Shown one piece after another: positions 1 through 5,095 of a stretch of DNA of 7,562 nt. This DNA comes from an uncultured Anaerococcus sp. (GTDB lineage: Bacteria > Bacillota > Clostridia > Tissierellales > Peptoniphilaceae). Numbering within the stretch: the first letter of the stretch is position 1; each line of letters opens with the position of its first letter. A program made the translations under genes and the position numbers. Under the pieces are notes generated by a model. It was not told the origin of the DNA. It saw nothing but the letters and a program-made list of their open reading frames with translations, and searched no databases. The stretch spans positions 1 through 7,562 of the forward strand of contig NZ_CALGYW010000137.1 in assembly GCF_937934665.1 (NCBI RefSeq). Reading direction: 5' to 3'.

Positions 1-827
1 ATATCTGCATTGTCATGGACTACTTCTAGAAGGTTGTCGTAGATTTCTTCTGGAATATTATTTGCAAACAAACTCATTTCCCTAGCTGATTTGTAGCCTC
101 TTAGCTTGGCTTCTACATTGTGGGCTGTAAATTCGCCGTCAATTGTTGATGCTAGGGTATTTGAGTATTGTCTGTAGGTTTTGTAATATTTTTCATAAAC
201 CTCACGTCTAAATTCTCTATCTGAATCTTCCTCTAAGGTTACAAAATTAGCATTTGTTATAGCTATCTCTTCACCGTCTTTTTTGACAGTTGGGAAAGTA
301 AGGTCAGCGTTGTTAAAGATCATATAGGTGTTTTGTGGGTTGTTTTTTAGTTTACCGAAGGCTGCAAGGATTGACTCGCTTTTTTCGTCTAGAACGTGGT
401 CTTTGGCCCTAAACTTATCTTCAAAATAGTGTTTTAGGTAAGAAATCTCAGGATCTTCCAGGTATTTATCGATGATTTTTTCATCTGTAGATAAGATTTC
501 TGGTGAGATAAAGGATAGCTCACTAGATGCGTATACATAGGTATTTTGAGCTACTTGGCTCATTTCTTGGTATTTACTTACAGTTGTGTCCTCATCTGAT
601 TTTAAGGATGAGTAAACAAAGGCCTTTTCCATCTTTCTTGCAAATTCTTCTTCTAGCTTGAGGTATTCTTTGAATGTTTCAAGGTCTGATGTGACTTTGC
701 CCTTGAACTCTTTAAGTTTTCCTACAAGGTTTTTTACCTCTTCAATATCCTTATAAAATCCTTCATCATCAGCATAGATAGATGAGGTATCCCATTTGAG
801 TCTTTCTTCAACTTCGCTTCTTTTCAT
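1..827 (-). CDS. pepF: Oligoendopeptidase F (M3 family), N-terminal part, cut by window edge
   Basis: Zinc metallopeptidase of family M3 that cleaves short peptides in the cytoplasm. Only the first 275 codons are present; the gene continues past position 1, so the HEXXH zinc site, which lies in the C-terminal half of the family, is not seen. The visible part matches the oligopeptidase F N-terminal domain: a Trp-Asp near residue 12 followed by a Ser-Ser-Ile-Tyr stretch, the FKGKV segment near residue 43, the SSLKSDEDTT segment near residue 77, SPEIL, and near the edge an RREVYEKYY helix, LASTIDGEF and the AKLRGYKSARH segment that is typical of PepF. The start is ATG at 827, with AGGAGG at 838-833 five bases upstream. 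It follows the lipoprotein gene after 15 bp and is probably its operon partner. The family assignment is very secure; substrate preference cannot be judged. Confidence 0.93.
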   Translation of the reverse strand, partial: MKRSEVEERLKWDTSSIYADDEGFYKDIEEVKNLVGKLKEFKGKVTSDLETFKEYLKLEEEFARKMEKAFVYSSLKSDEDTTVSKYQEMSQVAQNTYVYASSELSFISPEILSTDEKIIDKYLEDPEISYLKHYFEDKFRAKDHVLDEKSESILAAFGKLKNNPQNTYMIFNNADLTFPTVKKDGEEIAITNANFVTLEEDSDREFRREVYEKYYKTYRQYSNTLASTIDGEFTAHNVEAKLRGYKSAREMSLFANNIPEEIYDNLLEVVHDNAD

Positions 828-842
828 TAAATCCTCCTCAAT

Positions 843-1667
843 TTATTTTATACTTAAAATCGCGTCGTTCTCGTCTTTTCCGACTAATTTTAATTCCATT
901 ATTCTTTTATCCTTTGAACTTGGCATAGTGCCTACCAAGATTCTCCTGCCATTTACTTCTGCTTTAATATTTTTACTTTCTATCTTATAGGGTCCAAAGA
1001 TTTCCTTGAGGTATTCTTCTTCCTTATCAATCCTCTTAGATATTGCCATCTCTATATCCCCTGGGTCTAAACTTTCTCCAGTATCTATTAGCTCACTCAT
1101 CCTATAGACATCTACATTTACATCGTCGATTGTGTTTTCAAAATGAAAAGAATCTATAAGGGACATGTACTTGTTGTAGATATAATAGGCACTTTTAGTC
1201 TCATAACCATCTACAAATACCTGGCTTGCAAGTAGGCAAGGCCCTGATCCTGCTTCTATCACATCAAAAGTAACTTGGCTAAAGATATTCTCGTTTGTTA
1301 CAAGTGGTCCATATTCTTTTTCAACTAAGTCATCTTGGTTCTTAAAAGAAAGGACTGCTGTATAGGATGTCGGACTAAAAGATGATTCTAAAACTTCTAC
1401 TCCTATTTCCCTACCTGCAAAATTAAACTTCTTGAGAAAACCCATGGCGTCATTTAGGTAAATCTTGCTAGACATGCGACCCTTGCCGTAAAGCTCTTCA
1501 AAGTCCACCCTCTTGTCTGGATCTGTCTCTGTAATGTACTTAATCTCTGGAAATTCCATTTTTTCTTCACTCTGAGTCTCTCCCTGATCTTTCTTAAACT
1601 CAGTTTTTGATTCAAAACCACAGGCAGAAAGGATAAGGGTTAGGACTAAGGCTAAAACTATCTTCAT
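843..1667 (-). CDS. Putative membrane-anchored lipoprotein of unknown function
   Basis: 274 residues. The N-terminus is a short lipoprotein signal peptide: Met-Lys-Ile, a hydrophobic run, then the lipobox Leu13-Ser14-Ala15-Cys16, so the mature protein should be lipid-modified on Cys16 and held on the outer face of the membrane. A charged linker (about residues 18-38, rich in Lys, Glu, Gln) follows, then an acidic soluble domain with no motif I recognise. One further cysteine sits mid-protein in a GSGPCLLASQVF stretch, so no intramolecular disulfide is likely. The start codon directly abuts the stop codon of the upstream rhomboid gene (TAG then ATG), with an AGGAG site inside that gene's last codons, which implies translational coupling. 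The arrangement suggests that it works with the rhomboid or the downstream peptidase, but no function can be assigned. Confidence 0.85.
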   Translation of the reverse strand: MKIVLALVLTLILSACGFESKTEFKKDQGETQSEEKMEFPEIKYITETDPDKRVDFEELYGKGRMSSKIYLNDAMGFLKKFNFAGREIGVEVLESSFSPTSYTAVLSFKNQDDLVEKEYGPLVTNENIFSQVTFDVIEAGSGPCLLASQVFVDGYETKSAYYIYNKYMSLIDSFHFENTIDDVNVDVYRMSELIDTGESLDPGDIEMAISKRIDKEEEYLKEIFGPYKIESKNIKAEVNGRRILVGTMPSSKDKRIMELKLVGKDENDAILSIK

Positions 1668-2351
1668 CTAGACTCCTATCATGGACTTAGTACCAATTCT
1701 GTAGAGGGCAAAGCTTGCTCCTAACAAGACTAGGGCAGAAACAAGTCTCCTTGGGCTTTGAAGTTCTCTGCCCAAAATAGGGAAGATTCCCGCAAGAAGA
1801 AAACCTGCTATAAAGCCTCCAAGGTGGCCATAAACACCAACACCAGGTGCTAGTAGTGAATAAATCACATTTATCACTACCACTGATATAAAGCTTGCTC
1901 CAAAACTCCTTATAATCTCATCGTTCTTATAAGTAGCCATCATGCCTATAGCAAGGCCAAGCATGCCATAAAGACTGGTTGAAGCTCCTGCTGATACAGT
2001 GTAGGGACTACCAAAGGCAAAGGATAAGAGATTGCCAAATACTCCTGCTATTAGGTAGATTATCAAAAAGTTTACTGATCCAAAAAGCCTTTCAAAAAGT
2101 GGACCCAAACTATAGAAAAAATACATATTAAATAGAATATGGAAAAATCCAATGTGGATAAAGGACGCTGTAAAAAGCCTCCACCACTGGCCTTGAGCTA
2201 CTAGAATTTTGGAGTTTGCTCCAAATTTTATCAAGTTTTCAATACTTTCACTACCACCATTTAAGGTCATAAGGACAAAGACAATTATATTTATAATCAT
2301 AAGTGTCGATGTAACCTTAGCTTGGCTAAGTCTTTCAAAATTTATATTCAT
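1668..2351 (-). CDS. Rhomboid family intramembrane serine protease (intact copy)
   Basis: 227 residues, almost entirely hydrophobic, with about six or seven membrane helices. The family signature is complete: His66, His71 and Asn75 in the second helix (HIGFFHILFN), the nucleophile Ser124 in GASTSLYG, and the partner His176 in GHLGGF, followed by a small-residue helix. These are the Ser-His dyad and oxyanion residues of rhomboid proteases, which cut transmembrane proteins within or near the bilayer; its substrate is unknown. The GAST form of the serine motif occurs in other Gram-positive rhomboids. The C-terminus ends in a positively charged stretch (SPRRL) and a last helix. The start is ATG at 2351, but the ribosome site is weak: the nearest GGGG lies 12 bases upstream. 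The 91 bp before it contain a possible TTCAAA/TATAGT pair with 17-bp spacing that would start transcription almost at the ATG. It is paralogous to the rhomboid gene immediately upstream. Confidence 0.95.
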   Translation of the reverse strand: MNINFERLSQAKVTSTLMIINIIVFVLMTLNGGSESIENLIKFGANSKILVAQGQWWRLFTASFIHIGFFHILFNMYFFYSLGPLFERLFGSVNFLIIYLIAGVFGNLLSFAFGSPYTVSAGASTSLYGMLGLAIGMMATYKNDEIIRSFGASFISVVVINVIYSLLAPGVGVYGHLGGFIAGFLLAGIFPILGRELQSPRRLVSALVLLGASFALYRIGTKSMIGV

Positions 2352-2442
2352 AAGTTTACTATACCCCTAATTTTTATTCCTTTGAATATTGACTAGTTCA
2401 AATCAAGCTTTTATCCTACTTGAAACCTTCCACTAAAATAAG

Positions 2443-3122
2443 CTACAAAAAGAATGTTATTAAAAGCCCCGCAAAAAAAATAGCAAAACAAAGCCTTATT
2501 TTTTTATTTAACTGGTAGCCTTTAGGTGGAAAGACTCCCGCCAAGATAACCCCTGCGAGAAAACCTCCCAGATGACTATGGCTATATCCCCATACCAGTT
2601 GAGGCCTTCCTCCTATTATCCTAAAATAAATCTCGCTTGCTATAAAAACAAAGATCATAGGCAAAATAAACTGCCTTGACCACCTTTTTAAATTCCTATC
2701 TTTATAAAATAATAAAGCCCCTATAGCTAGGCCATAAAGACCAAAATACCCAGTAGATGATCCCCCGCCAGCTTCCCACTTTTCTAAAATTATAAAGCTC
2801 AATAATTCATCAAAAAGGCCAGCAAGTAAAAATACGGAAATTAAAACCCAAGGTTCATATTTATTTTCTATACTGGGACCTATCATATATATGACTAGCA
2901 TGTTAAAAATAAAGTGGAGGAGACCAGTATGGACAAATAACTGGGTGAAAACCCTGTAATATTGTCCTTTAATAATTAATTCAGAATTTGACGCTCCAAA
3001 ACGAAGCATATTCTGGGAAGTAAAACCTCCATTTATAACAAGCAAGATAAAAACTATAAAATTTACTAGCAGGATGAAGCTTGTAGCTTCTGATTTTTTA
3101 ACCTAGTAAAAATTTCGCTCAA
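2443..3122 (-). pseudogene. Second rhomboid protease gene with a -1 frameshift near the N-terminus
   Basis: From TTG at 2445-3045 downward the frame encodes a rhomboid protease with all key residues, but this frame alone lacks a good start and begins in the middle of the first helix. Reading from TTG at 3122-3120 (AAGGA seven bases upstream, three bases after the glycerate kinase stop) gives eight residues that match the paralogue's N-terminus (SEIFTRL against NINFERL). The frame is then lost at a run of six A (complement of 3094-3099). One extra A there would give a 226-residue protein aligning without gaps to the paralogue through its first helix. In that corrected numbering His65, His70, Asn74, Ser123 (GSST) and His184 (SHLGG) are present, so the protease core is intact. 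Explanations are a real inactivating deletion, a sequencing error in a homopolymer, phase variation, or ribosomal frameshifting; the sequence alone cannot decide. Initiation at TTG 3045 would give a truncated 200-residue form. Confidence 0.8.
3093..3099 (-). other. Frameshift site: slippery heptamer A-AAA-AAT in the rhomboid gene
   Basis: Read in the starting frame the minus strand is AGG TTA AAA AAT CAG. The heptamer A AAA AAT fits the X XXY YYZ pattern of -1 slippery sites (X and Y = A, Z = T), and a -1 slip exactly here would restore the rhomboid frame (Arg-Leu-Lys-Lys-Ser-Glu). A weak purine stretch (TAGG) lies just upstream, and I see no strong downstream pseudoknot or hairpin. A simple one-base deletion in the A run explains the facts equally well. 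Confidence 0.5.
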
Positions 3123-3125
3123 AAT

Positions 3126-4223
3126 CTATTCCTTTTCTATCTTAAGAAACTTATCAAAACCCTTAGCGAGCCCCGCAATCTGCCTGTGGATATCTTTTCT
3201 ATCGTAGGCATCTTTCAGCTTATAGGTGTAGATCTTGTCAAAGTCTCCCATATTTTTTATCTTTGCTCCCTCCTTATCTTGGAGAAAGATTATTTTTATA
3301 TCTTTTTTATATCTCTTAGCAAGGCTTGCCATATTTAAAGAAGCAGACCCATCAAACTGGTCAACATTTTCACCAAGGATGAAAACATCCTTATCCTTGA
3401 TAAGATCTTCAAAATCTATAGTTTCTAGAATGAAATCCATAGACTTTGAAATGCTTGCCCTAAAAAACATATAAAGGGCCCAAGCAACTCCCCCACCAGA
3501 GCCCATAGCTGGCATATCAACAGAGCCTGTACCTAGGGTGTCTTCTATAACCTTTTTAAAATGCTTACACCCTTTAAAAAGTCTTGCTGTATCGTAGTCA
3601 GTAGCTCCCTTCCTGTAGACCCTATCTTCTAGGAAAGAATTGTCTCCAAAAAGGGTTTGGTTGGTAGAAGTCGCAATCTTTATCTCAACTCCCTTAAGCC
3701 TTGTATCAAGTGCTTCCATATCTATCCTTGCTACCTTTTCCATATTTTCAGCGATAGGATTTAGGTCCTTGTCATCTTCATCAAAAAACCTCGCGCCAAG
3801 AGCATAGAGCATACCCATACCAAGGTCGTTAGTCGCTGTATCTCCTATGCCTATGTAAAAGGACCTAGCCCCATTATCAAGGCCATCTAAGAGCATCTCT
3901 CCGAAACCAAGGGAAGATGACTCCATCACCCTAAGCTCTTCTTTATACAAAAGTCTAATACCTGACGACTCTGCCATCTCCATCACAGCCAGATCATCTT
4001 TTAAAATATACCTAGCAGTAATTACATCATTTAAGGGATTGTGGACATTTACATACTTATACTTGCCCTTTATAATAGCCTGCATGGCCTCGACAGTCCC
4101 CTCTCCTCCATCAAGAAAAGGCATAACCTCAACGTCAGAAGAGAGATTTTCTTTAAAGATATTGCCAATTTCAACTGAATTTTCAAATGTTTTTATAGAA
4201 TCTATTGCTACTAAAGTTTTCAT
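3126..4223 (-). CDS. Glycerate kinase family protein (GarK/GlxK type), divergent
   Basis: 365 residues, near the usual length of the family that phosphorylates glycerate in the cytoplasm with ATP. Recognisable parts are the N-terminal strand ending in Asp8-Ser9-x-Lys11, the DGGEGT loop at residues 38-43, the GIGDTATNDLG segment at 125-135, and the glycine-rich GSGGG at 241-245. Two conserved family segments are altered: the usual TGEGRxDxQTxxGK reads as LGENVDQFDGS (about 283-293), and the usual NPLxG...QKGA stretch reads as NQTLFGDNS...RKGAT. The protein is therefore a divergent member whose substrate or activity may differ. Among the in-frame starts, ATG at 4223 is preferred over 4226 because the TGGAG site (4233-4229) is then five bases away, and the protein begins as family members do (Met-Lys-x-Leu-Val-Ala). 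It is first in the minus-strand gene series and lies three bases before the frameshifted rhomboid. A leader of about 45 bp is AT-rich, with a TATATA at 4249-4244 but no well-spaced -35 box. Confidence 0.85.
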   Translation of the reverse strand: MKTLVAIDSIKTFENSVEIGNIFKENLSSDVEVMPFLDGGEGTVEAMQAIIKGKYKYVNVHNPLNDVITARYILKDDLAVMEMAESSGIRLLYKEELRVMESSSLGFGEMLLDGLDNGARSFYIGIGDTATNDLGMGMLYALGARFFDEDDKDLNPIAENMEKVARIDMEALDTRLKGVEIKIATSTNQTLFGDNSFLEDRVYRKGATDYDTARLFKGCKHFKKVIEDTLGTGSVDMPAMGSGGGVAWALYMFFRASISKSMDFILETIDFEDLIKDKDVFILGENVDQFDGSASLNMASLAKRYKKDIKIIFLQDKEGAKIKNMGDFDKIYTYKLKDAYDRKDIHRQIAGLAKGFDKFLKIEKE

Positions 4224-4311
4224 CATAACTCCAATCTTTAATATATATACCCGAAAAAACAAAAAAATATTGACAATTTTTTCACATTTTTCAAAAATTT
4301 TTGTAAAAAAC

Positions 4312-4340
4312 TTTACATATCGGCTAATCGCTGCTATACT
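4312..4340 (+). promoter_or_regulatory. Sigma-A-type promoter pointing rightward into the gene-free region
   Basis: TTTACA (4312-4317) and TATACT (4335-4340) are separated by exactly 17 bp; each has one mismatch to consensus. About 50 bp of A/T-tract DNA lie upstream (4261-4311), which could act as an UP element. Transcription should start near 4347. No protein gene follows on this strand before 6663, so the product would be a non-coding RNA. Confidence 0.6.
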
Positions 4341-4346
4341 AGATAA

Positions 4347-4499
4347 GAAAGTTTATAAAAGGGGGCCTAAGAGGCTTATTTTTATGACTTAAGCTGTTTA
4401 ACTCAGGGAGAAAAATCTCCCGCTCATTAGAGACCATTAGCATGTGCTAGTGGCCTGTTTTAATGGTAAGACAAACATTGCGAGCAATGTTTGTCTGGT
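4347..4499 (+). ncRNA. Candidate structured RNA with consecutive hairpins
   Basis: Downstream of the promoter the sequence folds into a row of stem-loops: a short GCCT/AGGC stem (4365-4375) followed by a T-rich stretch; GGGAGA-AAAA-TCTCCC, a perfect 6-bp stem (4406-4421); a longer stem with outer CATTA/TAATG (4425-4429 with 4461-4465) enclosing CCATTAGC/GCTAGTGG (4434-4441 with 4446-4453, one G-T pair); and a perfect 13-bp stem with a two-base loop (4469-4496) followed by GGTTTT. I do not recognise a known riboswitch or housekeeping RNA in it. The RNA could stop after the last hairpin or continue through the repeat array to about 5091. That it is transcribed is an inference from the promoter. 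Confidence 0.35.
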
Positions 4500-4559
4500 T
4501 TTCACAATATATCGAGCACCAAAGGTGCGAAGATAGATTAATGAAAATCCTTATGTAAT
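4476..4559 (+). repeat. Module A, copy 1
   Basis: Begins with CATTGC-GA-GCAATG, here extended leftwards to a perfect 13-bp stem (4469-4496), which probably marks the left end of the array. It then has GCACC-AAA-GGTGC flanked by TATC/GATA, and ends in TTATGTAAT. Confidence 0.7.
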
Positions 4560-4646
4560 TTTTTACAAGTGACGCGACGAATAGGAGCGTTATTTGTAAA
4601 AATATTACGTTCCTTAACAAAATCTTGATACAAGATTTTGCCTCAA
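4560..4646 (+). repeat. Module B, copy 1
   Basis: The end of module A plus the start of B (GTAATTTTTTACA) can pair with TGTAAAAATATTAC further on, enclosing an ACGC/GCGT stem. A perfect 10-bp stem follows: CAAAATCTTG-ATA-CAAGATTTTG (4618-4640). Confidence 0.7.
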
Positions 4647-4665
4647 CATTGTAGGCAAAATTTTT
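4635..4665 (+). terminator. Terminator-like hairpin inside the repeat array
   Basis: ATTTTGCCT (4635-4643) and AGGCAAAAT (4653-4661) form a perfect 9-bp stem with a nine-base loop, ending in a run of five T. It overlaps and excludes the CAAAATCTTG/CAAGATTTTG stem (4618-4640), so the two hairpins are alternatives. The stem is AT-rich and may be weak. In the other B/A junction (4855-4875) the right arm is absent. Confidence 0.35.
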
Positions 4666-4732
4666 ACGGTCTACACTATTTTTCAAGCACCTTTAGGTGC
4701 GCAGTAAAAATAGATGTATAACCTTATGTAAT
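4647..4732 (+). repeat. Module A, copy 2 (divergent)
   Basis: Keeps the module ends (CATTG at the left, CCTTATGTAAT at the right) and the GCACC/GGTGC stem, but with loop TTTA instead of AAA. The flanking stem is replaced on both sides: CTATTTTT and AAAAATAG pair here instead of TATC and GATA. Structure is therefore kept while sequence changed. Confidence 0.65.
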
Positions 4733-4864
4733 TTTTTAGGCAAGCCCGTCCGGCTCGAAGAGGACACGCGACGAATTTTATCTCGAGCGTAGTCGAGAGA
4801 AGGAGCGTTATTTGTAAAAATATTACGTTCCCTAACAAAATCTTGGCACAAGATTTTGCCTCAA
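4733..4864 (+). repeat. Module B, copy 2, with two extra hairpins
   Basis: Same as copy 1 in its right half, but longer by about 45 bp in its left half. The additions are a stretch around GTCCGGCTCGAAGAGGAC (4748-4765) and one around TCTCGAGCGTAGTCGAGA (4781-4798), each an inverted repeat. The second resembles the CTCGAGCGTAGTCGAG-like palindromes that I recall as scattered repeats in other bacterial genomes; that is recollection and was not checked. Confidence 0.65.
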
Positions 4865-4948
4865 CATTGCGAGCAATGTTTGTCTAGTTTTCACAATATA
4901 TCGAGCACCAAAGGTGCGAAGATAAATCGATGAGAAACCTTATGTAAT
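4865..4948 (+). repeat. Module A, copy 3
   Basis: Same length as copy 1 with six differences. The first hairpin is shorter (AACATTGC/GCAATGTT, 8 bp) because the left flank is module B. It ends at TTATGTAAT, which marks the right end of the array. Confidence 0.7.
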
Positions 4949-4955
4949 AGATAAC

Positions 4956-5091
4956 AAAAGGGGCTGGTGGAGATGAATAAATCGTCCCAGTATCATCATA
5001 GGATCTCAATGAGCCGAAGGAGGCAAACTTTGAGAGAGAACCTCATGATAATGGGACGATAATTATTTACAATTTGCAACAGACCCTTTTT
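4956..5091. terminator. Long interrupted hairpin, probable bidirectional terminator after nhaC
   Basis: Outer arms AAAAGGG (4956-4962) and CCCTTTT (5084-5090) pair, followed by CTG/CAG and TG/CA separated by two G-A mismatches. After an unpaired AT-rich internal loop, ATCGTCCCA (4981-4989) pairs with TGGGACGAT (5052-5060), TATCAT (4991-4996) with ATGATA (5045-5050), AGG (5000-5002) with CCT (5041-5043), and CTCAA (5005-5009) with TTGAG (5030-5034). The tip is GCC-GAAGGA-GGC (5013-5024). T-runs follow the stem on both strands. It begins five bases after the nhaC stop, so ending nhaC transcription is the simplest role; it would also end rightward transcription through the repeat array. The size and internal loops are larger than a plain terminator needs, so a structured RNA is an alternative. 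Confidence 0.6.
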
Positions 5092-5095
5092 ACGA

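Larger units (their letters stand above)
4469..4948. repeat. Alternating A-B-A-B-A array of palindrome-rich repeat modules
   Basis: About 480 bp made of two alternating modules. A is about 84 bp and occurs at 4476-4559, 4647-4732 and 4865-4948; B occurs at 4560-4646 and 4733-4864. Copies A1 and A3 have the same length and differ at six of 84 positions. The last 69 bp of B plus its junction (4583-4651 and 4801-4869) differ at three positions. Nearly all sequence lies in inverted repeats. No frame carries a plausible protein: the minus-strand reading frame through 4447-4686 is Cys- and Asn-rich, crosses the repeats and matches nothing I know. The array may be a cluster of MITE- or REP-like intergenic elements, or a repeated domain of a structured RNA. 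Confidence 0.8.

Noticed and set aside
796..990. Short plus-strand frame over the pepF/lipoprotein junction, and similar ones at 3235-3474 and 4039-4392
   Set aside because: All lie opposite well-supported genes, are low in complexity and lack ribosome sites.
4226..4262. Longer N-terminus for the glycerate kinase (13 more residues)
   Set aside because: The extra residues are not family-like, and the ribosome site at 4233-4229 lies inside them, just before the ATG at 4223.
4447..4686. Minus-strand open frame of 79 codons in the repeat array
   Set aside because: It lies across repeat modules, is rich in Cys, Asn and Ile without a family pattern, has no good ribosome site, and is not kept open in the second copy of the modules.
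4469..4948. CRISPR array
   Set aside because: The repeats are about 85 bp or longer, are themselves palindromic and alternate with another repeat; there are no unique spacers of constant length and no cas genes.
5005..5034. GCCGAAGGAGGCAAAC resembles the CCGAAGGRGCAAAC core of glycine riboswitches
   Set aside because: The other required parts, above all the CUCUCAGG and AAAGGAC core after it, are missing, the surrounding fold is one long hairpin, and no glycine-related gene follows on that strand.
4956..5091. T-box leader, suggested by TGGGACGAT in a long structured leader
   Set aside because: There is no TGGNACC T-box sequence and no downstream aminoacyl-tRNA synthetase or amino-acid gene in the same orientation.
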